NCBI GenBank assembly: GCA_011763485.2
Contig: JAANSK020262271.1
Span: forward strand, 1 to 21,993
Direction: 5' to 3'
DNA from: Isoetes engelmannii
Taxonomy: Eukaryota; Streptophyta; Lycopodiopsida; Isoetales; Isoetaceae
Length of the DNA stretch: 21,993 bases
Made by a program: the position numbers and the translations under genes. The notes below the pieces were generated by a model. It was given only the letters and a program-made list of their open reading frames with translations, searched no databases and was not told where the DNA came from. Positions 1-18,780 of this stretch are shown one piece after another (position 1 is the stretch's first letter; each line of letters begins with the position of its first letter).

Positions 1-1040
1 ACAACGTTGGTTGACAACGTTAGTTACACGTTAAGAGTTAACATACCTAACATATATCACATTATACTATTCTAACAGAAGATGCAATGGTCAAGCTATT
101 GAAAGAGTTTTCCCATCTAGGTATGCAGTGAGGAAGCTTTTTATTCTTCGGACTTGTATGAGATACCCAGTACAAATTATGACCAATGTCTTCAAGACTT
201 ACTTGATCTTAAAGCCGCTGGTTCTACTCCTGCATATCTTAATGATTCGACTTCTATGTCCCCTCCACTATCAACTCATGTTTCCTCTGCTTCATTGGTA
301 TCTACCGGAGCATCGTTTCATGGATCAGGTGTATATTATGTTCTGTCCAGCTTAACCTGTGTGACTTATGCAGCCAACTCAAGTTCAAGCTGGTTCTCTG
401 GATTCAGGCTCTTCTCCTACCTTTTCTACTCCATATGGACAGTTTGAATCTATTAATTATCTGGAACCTACCTCTTAGTCGTCCATTTCTCCTTTGTCAC
501 TTTCTCCAAGCCTTCACAAGTTGTTTCAAGAAGATCTCGAAGACTTGCCGGGTTTCCACCCTTGGATGCACTTATGGCCACAGTTTTAGATCATGTTGAA
601 CCTGCTACTTATGCCAGCCAAAGTTTCTCACTGGCTTCTCCATCCATTTCTCCTTTGTCACTTTCTCTTCAAGATCAAGCAGAGGTACTTAGTTCTTCCA
701 AGTCTCCACAAGTTGGTGCAAGAAAATCTCAAAGGCTTTCTGGTTTCTACCCTTGTATGTCTCTTGTAATTTTGCACCCATGGCCACAGTTCTTATGTTG
801 AACTTGCTACTTATGCCCAAGCAGCCAATGATTCTCACTGGCTTCAAGCAATGCAAGAGGAAATGCATATACTTCACAAAAAAAACACATGGGATTGGTG
901 CCTACGCCCCTGAATACCAGGTGCAAAGTCGGTTTATAAAACGTAACTTCATTCTGTTGGTAATTTATCGAAATATAAGGCTCGACTTGTGGCTAAGGGT
1001 TTTACACAACGGCAAAGGCATCACAATGGGCTGACTCTTT
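1..1040 (+). mobile_element. Ty1/copia pol relic (linker plus start of reverse transcriptase)
   Basis: A broken copia fossil. Read forward, the part from about 800 to 1030 gives phrases typical of the start of the copia reverse-transcriptase domain: a stretch like SHWLQAMQEEMH near 835-870, and KYKARLVAKGFTQ near 970-1010, the usual invariant block of plant copia RT. The part before it (about 130-800) is the serine- and proline-rich linker that lies between integrase and RT in these elements. It is disrupted in several places, has no LTR in the window and its 5' side is cut by the window edge. It stops close to 1040, where LINE-like sequence begins. It is old and not functional as seen. Confidence 0.75.
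483..845 (+). repeat. Diverged tandem duplication inside the copia relic
   Basis: The 24-base stretch beginning CCATTTCTCCTTTGTCACTT occurs at 483-506 and again at 645-668. Both copies then run through a similar order of blocks, including ATGGCCACAGTT and CTACTTATGCC, to the shared phrase TCTCACTGGCTTC at 626-638 and 833-845. The second unit is longer, about 200 against 155 bases, because of extra sequence in its middle. This is an internal duplication of the pol linker. Confidence 0.6.
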
Positions 1041-1074
1041 GGGTTTTGGTTTGCAAAATCTGCCTCCTTTCCAA

Positions 1075-1870
1075 TATAACATGGCTGCGGCCAATACTGC
1101 TGTAAATTCTAAAGCTAAAAAAGACTTCAAAAAGATAAGAATCATCTGGAACTTTTATACATATCAAGGACATGAATAACTCCAAGTGATCTTCCCACCA
1201 AGATGCAAATCTACAAAGATCACTTCCTTGAGATCAGTGAAGATGGTTTCATCGAACGACCAGGATATTTGAATATTCACCTTGACATAAAGGGAGACAT
1301 GCTGTTGGCCAGCCCAAGGTCTCATCTCATCAGCCATCTCATCAGCTTGAGATTGAGGCTGGCCGGGCGATCAGACCTAAAATCGAGCGGATGAAGAGGA
1401 TCTGCAGATTGTGTCATTCGAATGTAATTTTGTCTGAGGAACACTTCATCTTTACATGTCCAGTCTATTATGAAATACAAGGCAGGCTCCATTGCTTGTT
1501 TCGCAAACCTACCTTCCTATCAAAACTCATCAGATATGAGGACCAGAAATGCATAGCTCTTTTCCTCCACCAAATGACTATTCATAGAAGAAATCTGTTG
1601 AAGGAGCAGGCTGGTGGAAGAGCTAGACAGGAAAGTGACCTTACACAACGGCAGATCACTCTCTTTCTCATTGGAGGTGATAAAGACAATAAACGGAAGT
1701 CAGATCCCCTTCCTGGGCCTTCTAATCCGATCCCAAGAGGGATATCTATGAAAGGGTCAAGAAGAAGAAAGCGGGCAGTAACGGAGGAACATAAGCAGTC
1801 CTTTCAAAGAGAACAAGTCTGACATCACTTCATACTTTGAGGCAGTGGCCAAGAAGACAAAAGTTCCATG
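1075..1870 (+). mobile_element. Non-LTR retrotransposon (LINE) 3' coding fragment with zinc-binding tail
   Basis: Forward reading gives the C-terminal part of a LINE ORF2. Near 1203-1300 is IERPGYLNIHL; near 1330-1385, in another frame, is SHQLEIEAGRA; and from 1391 comes CRLCHSN with EEHFIFTCPVYY, a C-x2-C...H-x4-C pattern. The same order (GYLEIDL, SSHQLEIELGR, EHFIFICP) is found on the reverse strand at 13541-14050, so these are two copies of one family. The two halves are out of frame with each other, and a short local duplication (CATCTCATCAG) lies at about 1321-1347. The last open run (1391-1822) ends in a basic K/R-rich tail. RT core and endonuclease are missing, so this is a truncated dead copy. 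No clear poly(A) tail or target duplication was found. Confidence 0.65.
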
Positions 1871-1930
1871 ATTTCACCGTTTTAGTTTTTTTTTTTCCAA
1901 AATGTGCCCCTAGCTGCACATGATTGCTGT

Positions 1931-2012
1931 ATAATTGGTCTCATAGACCCAAGTGGTCTCGCGTAAACGTTAACATAATCTTCCTTTCTTTCTTAGACAT
2001 CAGGTTTCTAAC
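1931..2012 (+). repeat. Dispersed repeat, copy 1
   Basis: This stretch starts with ATAATTGGTCTCAT and continues through an AAGTGGTCT block and a TTTCTTT-rich block to ACATCAGG. It resembles 8020-8103 in block order, and the core TTGGTCTCATAGACC recurs in the 178-bp duplication around 7276-7290. It is probably an old interspersed repeat of unknown class. Similarity was judged by eye. Confidence 0.35.
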
Positions 2013-2407
2013 AACACTAACCTTCTAGCTACCAGATTCGCGTCTCTATATCAGGATATATGCAAATTTGCATTTTTACGTCTTCTTTGCTACTTTTGCA
2101 ATAGTTGACTTTTCTTACCTATTGTCATTCTGCTAACTCAGTTACTTGCTTAGTACAAACTATATTACTGTAGTCAGCCATATGGCATGGAATCAGGCAA
2201 ATGTTACAGGTTACATGTGCAAAATAAACATTACCACTTCATTTTGATGTTTCAGAGCTTCCACAAGCATGCTTTTATGTGTTGGTTCAACACTGCAATA
2301 TAGCACAAGAAGATCATAAGTTTAAAGATGCAAGATGTTGTCACAGAAGAATATTATTTCCTTTTTCTCTCTATTACGGTTTTGTTATGTAAGAGTTCAT
2401 AGTTATC

Positions 2408-2452
2408 TTGGGGAGAGGGAGGGGAAGGGGAGGCAAAGGGGGAGAGAGATAG
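2408..2452 (+). other. Polypurine tract with G-quadruplex motif
   Basis: Runs of G at 2410-2413, 2417-2419, 2421-2424 and 2427-2430 are separated by one to three bases, with a fifth run of five G at 2438-2442. This satisfies the usual four-run G-quadruplex rule on the forward strand. It could also be a decayed retroelement polypurine tract, since TGTTGTG follows, but no LTR was recognised after it. Confidence 0.5.
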
Positions 2453-2639
2453 TGTTGTGTTTTACTCTCCTGTGAGATGACCAAATCTATAAGACATTGC
2501 ATAGAAAACTTAAAGATAACAATCAAAATGAGTAAAGTAAAGTGTTTTATTGTCTTCTGAGACCATCAGGTCTATAAGCATTACACAGAAAAATTAAAGG
2601 TAAGTATCAATGTCATGTGATAAACTACTCTCAGGTAGC

Positions 2640-3720
2640 TCATACTATTCTAACTCTTCTTAATTATTCAGATTAGCCCTTTGATTAGTGACTCTCGCAT
2701 CTGCGCCTACATCTGCCACATATCTAATAAAAACCCTCCAATTACTGTGGCCTATAATGCAAAAAAGTATTCAAGGCATGATACATTGATTCCATATCTT
2801 ACTCTCAAAGTCTGGTGCTCGGCAGTGGAGGATAGCATGTTCTTAACCTTAGATAGCATATCCACAAATCTTACATGTTCTAAGCTCTCTAGGTTTACAC
2901 CACCTTCCTACCTCTATTTGCGAGCTCCATCCTTATCCTAGAGATAGAGTGCCACTTTTTCATAGAGACATTCCCATTTTGTAAACTAGGGTTTCATAAG
3001 TTTGTAGCAAAGCATTTTGTCCCCCTCAATTGGTCCACGACCGAGATAGCATTGCAACCTTGACCCATTCTCCGATTTTACCACAATGCTGCCTTCGTAC
3101 CTGAATATATGTCTTGTCTGAATGTTTCCACTGTCAAAATGCTAGTTTTTTCTAAGTTTACTGGCATTTCACAGAATCTAGCCAGACAATTTAATTGGGA
3201 CCTGCAATTTTTCATTTCTTTCCCAAAGCTGGGCTCTCAGCACGTTATCAAATGCTTTCTTAACATCAATGAAAGTTACATAGACTGGCTATCTCATACC
3301 CTTCAGTGAATCAAAGATGGTTTGCAAAGCAAGCAGGTGATCTATAGTAGATCTAATCTGTCGAAAACCAGATTGCTCTTTTTTCACGCTTTTCAGCCCA
3401 TCAACTTCAGAAATGATGAAGTCTCAGCTGAAGGGAGAGAATGCAGGGATTCCAGCTTTCTTCTTCATCAAGAAAGCCAAACCATTCCATTTGTTTTGTT
3501 TATATTCTTGTCTTTTACCTCACATATGTTTCCGAGGTGTTAGATAATGTGAAACATATGGTCTGTAGTTACACGTGGCATCCTAGGAGTGACATGTTCT
3601 GTGGATGGCACATTAGATTAGTCTTGTACTTCCATGACTGTTATTCTCTCAGGTTTCTTCAATAGAGTCGCTTTCTTGTATCGCATCTCTCCTTGCATTC
3701 AGTCCAAATCAATTCATAAT
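2640..3720 (-). mobile_element. LINE ORF2 relic: reverse transcriptase and zinc tail, reverse strand
   Basis: Reading the reverse strand from about 3720 down, the order is that of a non-LTR reverse transcriptase. NYRPY near 3560-3580 is the start of RT. SGFRQIRSTIDHLLALQTIF at about 3315-3375 and PVYVTFIDVKKAFDNV at about 3240-3290 carry the first catalytic aspartate region, and LQVPIKLSG follows near 3190. Further on, a cysteine tail reads RTCKICGY...EHAILHC near 2820-2885. There are many stops and frame changes, so the copy is dead. The tail differs in wording from the LINE pieces at 1075-1870 and 13541-14050, so it is probably a different subfamily. It lies in the same strand sense as the ATPase gene and to its 3' side. 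Confidence 0.75.
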
Positions 3721-3829
3721 ACCTGCATCATATTTATGGAACACCGACATACTCTTTTCTTTCTCCTTTAAGAAAATACCTCACAATCCTCTTTTAATTC
3801 ATTCAAAAGCACCACTTAAGATTGTTTAC

Positions 3830-13081
<9,252 letters not shown>

Positions 13082-13120
13082 CTGCAGAACAAGGCAGTAA
13101 ATGGGTTGCAAGCCCTACTG

Positions 13121-13230
13121 TGTTGGATATAAAATAATGAATAAACTATGTAAAGGTTAGAGACACTTGGCGTTCGTCTCCTTGCCACTCTTCTTCCGTT
13201 GAATTTCATCATTTGATATCAGAGCCATCC
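13121..13230 (+). mobile_element. Copia-like LTR/primer-site junction, fragment
   Basis: A short segment TGTTGGATATAAA ... GAATTTCA (about 13121-13208) is followed by TTTGATATCAGAGCC (13212 on), a variant of the initiator-Met primer site. It lies just 5' of ATPase exon a. No gag or second LTR is recognisable downstream; 13230-13540 shows nothing else. Confidence 0.45.
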
Positions 13231-13540
13231 AGGTCGGAACAGGGCAGCACAAAAGACACTCACGTCGGCATCAAAAGATAGTAATGTAACAAGTCGTTTT
13301 ATCAAAATTTGCTTGCTTGTTGCTATGTCAGCAAAAAACGTCTCGTTTTGTGTCAAAGTTGGAAGGTTCGAAGTCCTTTTTGTAAATTGGTTATGATTTT
13401 GTGGGAGTCGAGTTCTGACAGGACTCTCGACCAAGATATTAAGAACTATAAGATTTGGATGAAACTATTTTTCAAATCTAAGGACTGCAAAAGTAGCGAA
13501 TAGTTCTGAATGGACTGCAAACAAAAACCATAGATGAGAG

Positions 13541-14050
13541 CTAGCAAATCTGTTGTGCCTCTTCATCCATAAGAAAGAACAACGAAATTTCTGTTTTCTT
13601 TGGGCCACTAGGGTTGCTGTTTTGTTCATGAGGATGCTCCTTCTTCTGAGCAGCCCATGAACAAATAAAGGTACACTTCAGGCCATTTATGCGTTGCTCT
13701 AAGGTTGTTGGACCTCTGAAGAGACAATGTATCACCCTCTTATGATATAATAGACAGGGACAGATAAAGATGAAATGCTCTCCGACTCCACCACGTTCGC
13801 AGAAGTGCATTCCTATCCTCCCAACTAAGATGTTTAGCACGCCCCAGCTCAATTTCCAACTGATGGGAAGACAACCTGAACTGTCCCATTGAGAATCTCA
13901 CCTTATTCGGAAGGTCAATCTCAAGATAACCTGGTCTTACTACAAAACGACCAGCTGAAACGTTCAGAAAGTTCTCCTTGTAAAACTCCCATTTAGAAAA
14001 CTCTGTAGAAGGATTTAGCCATGTGATTGATACATAGAGCTACTTCAAAT
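13541..14050 (-). mobile_element. LINE C-terminal fragment with zinc-binding tail
   Basis: Reverse reading from about 14000 down gives VVRPGYLEIDLPNKVRFSMG, then FRLSSHQLEIELGRA, and after a frame change EHFIFICP and HCLFRGPTTLEQRI. This is the same series as in the forward copy at 1203-1540, where EEHFIFTCP and HCLFRKPTFL occur. It is a second member of that LINE family in opposite orientation, truncated and out of frame. Confidence 0.7.
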
Positions 14051-14354
14051 CATGACGTATAAGCTGGTTCACCTGATGTCTTGTCAGTCCGGATCGGGTG
14101 CTGCCAACTTATATTGGGACGGAGGTATTTTATATTAAGAGGCTAAGGGTTCTAAACATCTTAATTATTCTTGGAAACCAGCACATAGTACTACATTGAT
14201 CAGCTACTACTTTTGATGAAACAAAAGCAAGTTTCAGCTGGCCCTCTTGTGTTTATGGCCCTACTTGGAAAGCCACTTCAGGCTGTAAGGGTTTAGCAGT
14301 AAATTCAACCAGCATTATATCATGAGGTACAGAGGGTTTACTTCTGATTATTCT

Positions 14355-14580
14355 ATTTAGGAGAGAGATTTGAAGCCTCTCCAACTGAAGCCATTCGTCT
14401 GCCACAAACCTACTCCCCATATCTCTGAGCCATATAGAGCTGCAGGTTTTACCAACATGTCAAGGAAAAAGAGCTTTATACGAGCGTCCTGAAAGCGCAT
14501 TTGAAAGCATTGTTTCCCCAACTGGGCGAGAGAGACACCCCCCTTGGCAATTGTAGCTTGGGTAGCATTTTAACATCTAC
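14355..14580 (-). mobile_element. LINE reverse-transcriptase fragment related to 11353-11580
   Basis: The stretch from GAAGCCATTCGTCTG to GGTAGCATTT aligns in the same direction with 11376-11565 at roughly 80 % identity by eye. Shared blocks are CATATAGAGCTGC, GAGCGTCCTGAAAG and GCATTGTTTC. It is an independent, older-looking copy of the same RT region. Confidence 0.65.
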
Positions 14581-14639
14581 AGGACCCATAGGGTCCAGAC
14601 CAAGAATTAAAATGGTGGAATATTATCCACTCAGAATGA

Positions 14640-14856
14640 ATATAGAGAGCTCTTAGTTAAGCAACAAGCTGGTCTGGAGTAGGGGCAACATTGCAAGCAG
14701 CCCCAAATAACTGATGAAAGGAGCCAGAAAAGGAAATTTAACCTACCTCCACATTGGTGGCAAAGTGGCTCAAAAGGAGTTCCTTGACTGAAAGTTAAGC
14801 GGGCAGCTCAAGAAAAAACTATAAGCAGTCCTTCGAAAAAGAAATCAACATGTATC
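14640..14856 (+). mobile_element. Possible LINE 3' end, forward strand
   Basis: The end of this stretch, ATAAGCAGTCCTTCGAAAAA, matches ATAAGCAGTCCTTTCAAAGA at 1792-1811 in the forward LINE, and GCAACAAGCTGGTCTGGAG echoes the GAGCAGGCTGGTGGAAGAGC region at 1605-1624. It is cut off by the TRIM element at 14857. Confidence 0.4.
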
Positions 14857-14976
14857 TGATAAGGACTACCCAGTAGCCTTAACCAACTCCCCAAAAGGGC
14901 GGATCCTTCAAGGAAATCGTTATCCAATAGGCCCCAGCCTTTCCAGGCTTTATCCCATACCCCACGAACCATATCA
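14857..14976 (-). repeat. 3' LTR of the TRIM element
   Basis: 120 bases. Forward-strand left end TGATAAGGACT, right end CCATATCA. Pairs with 15068-15188. Confidence 0.92.
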
Positions 14977-15067
14977 ATTCCTCCCCTTCCTCGAGATGCT
15001 TGCCCTCAAGCATGTGGAACACACCAATGTTGCCACGAGGAATTGAACCTTGGCTCTGATACCAAAT

Positions 15068-15188
15068 TGATAAGGACTACCCCAGTAGCCTTAACCAACT
15101 CCCCAAAAGGGCGGATCCTTCAAGGAAATCGTTATCCAATGGGCCCCAACCTTTTCAGGCTTTATCCCATACCCCACAGACCATATCA
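15068..15188 (-). repeat. 5' LTR of the TRIM element
   Basis: 121 bases, about 96 % identical to 14857-14976. Followed inwards on the reverse strand by ATT and the perfect primer site. Confidence 0.92.
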
Positions 15189-15450
15189 GAGCATTGCTTC
15201 ATGGATTGTACCGACGTTTAACCAATCTGGAGCCGAGTTATGGACGTCTTTGGGAATTCAGTCCAAGTTGGTCAAATTTTAACGGGGCTATATCTAGCAA
15301 GTTGGGATGCGAAGAAGCTCACTTATGTAAGGCATGGTTGTTCTGGATCATTTGGAAAAGGAGAAGATTGTTCGTTTTTTCTCAGGGATCTCTTCATCCT
15401 TTTGGGATTTTGATATCTCTTAGATCTAAATTCGAAAAACAGGTGCTACC
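15189..15450 (+). mobile_element. LINE C-terminal relic (HxxxC and W-rich tail)
   Basis: Forward reading gives EHCFMDCTDV...PIWSRVMDVFG, the second half of the LINE zinc motif (H-x3-C...IW). Then, in a second frame, AWLFWIIWKRRRLFVF follows, resembling the W-x-IWKxRN tail found in plant LINEs. The first cysteine pair would lie where the TRIM element now sits, but the sequence left of the TRIM is a different LINE part. Frame changes show it is dead. Confidence 0.55.
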
Positions 15451-16283
15451 TTTAGATCATGAAAGGGTAGGATAACAACCATGGGACTAATTTTCTTTCT
15501 CGATTGTGATAGGACATGGTTTCTTGGGTTGCTATGTAGTTACCCCTACGTATTCGTAAATGATGTGTGTGTTTTACTCTTTTTCAATTGTTTGTTTTGC
15601 ACCATTGGCAATGGAATGCGTTTTACATTTCAAAAATCTATTAGCCTTTGCTCTAGCATATGAGATGGAATATTCCCCACATCGAGGGCTCCAATTCAAA
15701 AATGCCCAAAGAACTATAAAAAGAGATATATCTAGGCCTACCACATTTCCAGAACATGTTCCCAACATTTCCAGAAAACTCAAATATTGTCCAACTGGGC
15801 ACCATTTCTAGCGGGTGGATAGGGTGGACGTGATCTCCAGTTTAGCACCGGGAGCTGCTATGGCTAAACTGCGAATCCGGATTAGCCTTAACAATATCAC
15901 AATCGTGGAAAAGTTTGCAGGATCTACCGGAGTTCATAGCTGCAGATGGCCGCTCACCCTGTAATTACGAATTGCTGCACCAGATTGTGATTCCCTGATA
16001 TTGGGGCATGAGATGTGGCGCTACAAAATTGCACCGCCGAAGGAAATCTTGATTCGTTTGTGATGTTGTTTGCAGGCTCGTTTTGGCGACATTAAGGCAT
16101 TAAGGGCAGGAGGAGAGAAATATCGGACCATACCAGCAGCCTTAAATGCTGGAAGCCCCCATCTAGAATCAATCAGGTAATGTTTCATCGTAAGGATAAA
16201 TTTCAGGAATTGATGTTAGCGGGTAATGTTCAGCTATTCTTTAAGCATTAGCAATTGGCAAAGAAACTCACATCTCAAGGGAT
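15451..16283. other. Region before the PPR gene; one splice-bounded open segment
   Basis: No clear gene. The most coding-like part is 16075-16171, open from an acceptor-like TTTGCAG to a donor-like CAG|GTAATG and reading RFGDIKALRAGGEKYRTIP onward. It resembles no family I can name, and its phase does not fit the PPR frame. Its core (16082-16106) is repeated beyond the PPR gene at 18779-18830. Confidence 0.35.
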
Positions 16284-17930
16284 ATGTGGGTTCATGCGAG
16301 AGGATTACCATCGCCCCAGAAGCAATCAAGATTTTATGAACCAAAACACTTGGAGAACTCTGTCTATACTAGGTACATCAAAGAATGTGGAAAAGCGAAT
16401 GCTTTCCCAAAAGGTAAGTGGATCCATAGCTTAGTTGTGGGAAATGGCATTGACCGAAGTACATTGGTAGAAAACCACCTCATTGACATGTACAAGAAAT
16501 GCGGTAGTCTAGAAGATGCACAAACTGTGTTTGATTCAATTCTCGAGCGAGATGTTGTCTCATGGACTAGCATGATTGCAGGCATTGTACAGCATGGATT
16601 GGGAAGATCTGCTCTTCTTGTCTTTCTCGAAATGTTGTCTGAAAAAGTGCTTCCAAACAAGGTGACTTTTATCACTATTCTTGATACAATTAGGGGTTCA
16701 GAGGGATTTGCCCAGGGAAAACGAATACATTCTTTTGTCATCCTTTTTGAACTTGAGCTCCAAATTTCTGTTGGGTCAGGCCTCATTAGTATGTATGGGA
16801 ATTGTGGAGGTATAGAAGTTGCACAAAGATTATTTGATATAATTCAAGACAAAGACACAGTTTTGTGGACATCTTTGATGTCGGCATATGTGCACCATGG
16901 CTATGAAGAAGAGGTCGTTGAGCTTTTCCAACAAATGAAATTAACAACTCAGAAACCAGATAGATGCACATTGGTTGTAGTCCTTGGTGTCTTTGCAAGC
17001 CTTACAACTGTAACTGAGGGTGTTTTACTGCATTCTCATGTCCTCCTTTCTAGACTTCAGGCTGATATTTTTGTTGGAAGTTCTCTTGTTAGTATGTATG
17101 CAAGTTGTGGGAATATTGAAACTGCCAAGAAGGCTTTTGATGATATACACCCCAAGAATGTGGTTGCATGGACTGCAATGCTTGACGCTTATCGTAAGTA
17201 TGGACATAATAAGGAAGCCCTCATGCTCATTCAGCAAATGAAGTGCGCTGGCGTCGTCCCAGATAAGATTACTCATCTCAGCATTTTGGAAGTGTGTGCA
17301 AGCATGGCGGCTTTAGTAGGTGGTCTTATAGCTCATGCCTGTATCTATGCAAATGACCTTGCATCAAATCCGCTTATTGGGCCTGCTCTTATAAACATGT
17401 ATGGTCGGTTCGGGCTCTTGAAGGATGCAAACACTAGTTTTGATGCTTTACAATGTCAAAATTTGGTGGCTTGGAATGCATTAATTGGAGCATATGCACA
17501 ACATGGCTACTTCTGTGGGGCACAACTACTCTTCCAGAAGATGCAGCAAAATGGTCTAATGCCAGACAATGTCACTTTTGTTTGTATTCTTTCAGTGTAC
17601 AGTCATGCTGGATTGATTGCTGAGGGATACCATAGTTTCTTATCAATGGTCGGAGACGTTGGAATTTTGGCAACCCAAGAGCATTATGGCTGTATGGTCA
17701 ACTTGCTTGGACAACTGGGATGGATTGATGAGGCGGAAAACTTTATCAGTTCAGAACCTTTTCTACCCGATTTAGTCTCTTGGACAATTTTGCTTTGTGC
17801 CTGCAGAAACCATGGCGATCTTAGTCATGGTAGACGCGTTGCTAACCAGGTTATTCAACTTGATCCATGCAATGATGCAGCCCATATAATGCTGTCTAAC
17901 ATGTATGCTGCATGGCATGATGAAGATTAG
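16284..17930 (+). CDS. Pentatricopeptide repeat (PPR) protein, PLS type, truncated E region
   Basis: An intronless 548-codon frame. PPR proteins bind organelle RNA one base per repeat and guide editing, splicing or stability. Fourteen repeats in the order L-S-(P-L-S) run from about residue 25 to 480. Typical S units are ENHLIDMYKKCGSLEDA and GSSLVSMYASCGNIETA; typical P units are VVSWTSMIAGIVQHG and LVAWNALIGAYAQHG. The last L/S pair reads NVTFVCILSVYSHAGL then EHYGCMVNLLGQLG. E1 follows (LVSWTILLCACRNHGD to LDPCND), then LSNMYAA and a stop inside E2; no DYW deaminase domain is seen. After the stop, traces such as SVLVEHTEVTKRLP still resemble an E2 continuation, suggesting a premature stop. 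The start is the first in-frame ATG after an in-frame stop near 16240. The N-terminus is short for an organelle-targeting peptide plus a full set of repeats, so the 5' side may be lost too. It may be expressed as a short PLS-E protein or be a young pseudogene. Confidence 0.85.
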   Translation: MWVHARGLPSPQKQSRFYEPKHLENSVYTRYIKECGKANAFPKGKWIHSLVVGNGIDRSTLVENHLIDMYKKCGSLEDAQTVFDSILERDVVSWTSMIAGIVQHGLGRSALLVFLEMLSEKVLPNKVTFITILDTIRGSEGFAQGKRIHSFVILFELELQISVGSGLISMYGNCGGIEVAQRLFDIIQDKDTVLWTSLMSAYVHHGYEEEVVELFQQMKLTTQKPDRCTLVVVLGVFASLTTVTEGVLLHSHVLLSRLQADIFVGSSLVSMYASCGNIETAKKAFDDIHPKNVVAWTAMLDAYRKYGHNKEALMLIQQMKCAGVVPDKITHLSILEVCASMAALVGGLIAHACIYANDLASNPLIGPALINMYGRFGLLKDANTSFDALQCQNLVAWNALIGAYAQHGYFCGAQLLFQKMQQNGLMPDNVTFVCILSVYSHAGLIAEGYHSFLSMVGDVGILATQEHYGCMVNLLGQLGWIDEAENFISSEPFLPDLVSWTILLCACRNHGDLSHGRRVANQVIQLDPCNDAAHIMLSNMYAAWHDED

Positions 17931-18700
17931 GAATCTGTACTAGTTGAACATACAGAGGTTACCAAGAGGTTACCGAGCAGCCAGTAGCACGAGGTACCTT
18001 TTATCTTGAGGACCGGTCCTAGCTGCAGGGATGCAATTGTAGGTAGACTTATGTACTCTGTCGAGCAACCTCTAGTTGGTTCCAATGTTAGGTCCAGCGC
18101 GATGAAATAGGGCCAAAGTTGTAGGATGGCAGTTTTTTAATCTAGTCAATCAAGGCTAGGATGGGAATCATCTATTAGACAGATGGACGGCAGGGACTCT
18201 GATAGACTCCTAGCATATAATTGTTCGAACTCATTTCTAGTCCGGGTAAACCGGCCTTACAAGGGCAAAATATTGGCTGACAGGGCAGGCTCGATGAAGG
18301 TCGGCTTGATGCATGATGGTTTGTGCAAGTGACCAATTGATATTGGTATTTTTTTCGGACGGGATGGTTTGTGTAAGTGACAATTGATGCTGGTATGATG
18401 ATATGTTTTGTCGGTTCTTTTTGCGGCCTTATTTCGCACGTGTGCACAAACACGAGTTGAGACTTTGAAGCAATTTGAAGCTATCCACGTTGCAGCCAGC
18501 TGGTATTATTGTGCACGTGGAGGGTATTAGAGTCGTTAGATTTGATCTCCTTTCCGGTGAAGAAAAAATATGAAAATTCCAGCGTGTTCATGGGTAGCCT
18601 TGGAAGTTATGCCTGCGTTAGAGAGAACTGGAATTCGAATTGGCTCGTTCTTACTGCAGTGTGGAGGTAATAGCTAAATTTTCGCAGTCCACATTTTAGC
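17931..18700. other. Region after the PPR gene
   Basis: No gene supported. It contains PPR E2-like traces to about 17990, a 48-bp-spaced duplicated motif at 18315-18396 (GATGGTTTGTG...AATTGAT...TGGTAT), and two CACGTG G-box hexamers at 18437-18442 and 18514-18519. The G-boxes could belong to a promoter for something to the right, but no start is evident. Confidence 0.4.
18437..18519. promoter_or_regulatory. Pair of G-box (CACGTG) hexamers
   Basis: CACGTG at 18437-18442 (in GCACGTGTGCAC) and 18514-18519 (in TGCACGTGG), 77 bases apart. These are classic plant bZIP/bHLH sites. A TATAAAG follows at 18731. Functional use is inference only. Confidence 0.3.
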
Positions 18701-18780
18701 AGTCCACTGCTTGGAAAGAGACAAGCATTCTATAAAGCATTACTTGTTCTACCTCTTGTGTGCAGGTGGAGATATAAATT

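Larger units (their letters stand above)
1871..2640. other. Non-coding stretch with a G-rich tract and a weak duplication
   Basis: No gene is supported here. Contents are a T-run near 1889-1900, the dispersed repeat at 1931-2012, a purine tract at 2408-2452, and two diverged copies of about 80 bases at 2457-2623. The duplicated blocks are GTGTTTTA, then CTATAAG, then CATTGCATAGAAAA (second copy CATTACACAGAAAAA). If the reverse-strand ATPase gene continues leftwards, all of this is intron. Confidence 0.5.
14857..15188 (-). mobile_element. TRIM: terminal-repeat retrotransposon in miniature
   Basis: A 332-base element on the reverse strand with all non-coding signals of an LTR element and no gene. 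The 5' LTR is 15068-15188 and the 3' LTR 14857-14976; both start TGATATGG and end CTTATCA (TG...CA with a 5-bp TGATA/TATCA inverted end). They differ at about five bases and one indel, roughly 96 % identical. The internal part is only 91 bases. It has primer site TGGTATCAGAGCC (15064-15052), perfect for initiator-Met tRNA and three bases from the 5' LTR, and polypurine tract GAGGAAGGGGAGGAAT (about 14977-14993) abutting the 3' LTR. Such elements depend on proteins from full-size relatives. No target duplication is visible: left flank GTATC, right flank GAGCA. Confidence 0.92.

Noticed and set aside
1-22. Direct repeat ACAACGTT at the window start as an LTR end
   Set aside because: Eight bases only, no TG/CA border and no primer site or polypurine tract nearby.
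15052-15064. tRNA-like hit (initiator-Met 3' end)
   Set aside because: Only the 13-base primer-binding site is present, with no cloverleaf; the same holds at 4661, 11023 and 13212.
16364-17276. Reverse-strand and second-frame open frames inside the PPR gene
   Set aside because: Shadows of the strongly motif-supported PPR frame.
17928-17930. Stop removed by U-to-C RNA editing, as in fern organelles
   Set aside because: That editing acts on organelle transcripts; nothing suggests this PPR gene is organellar.
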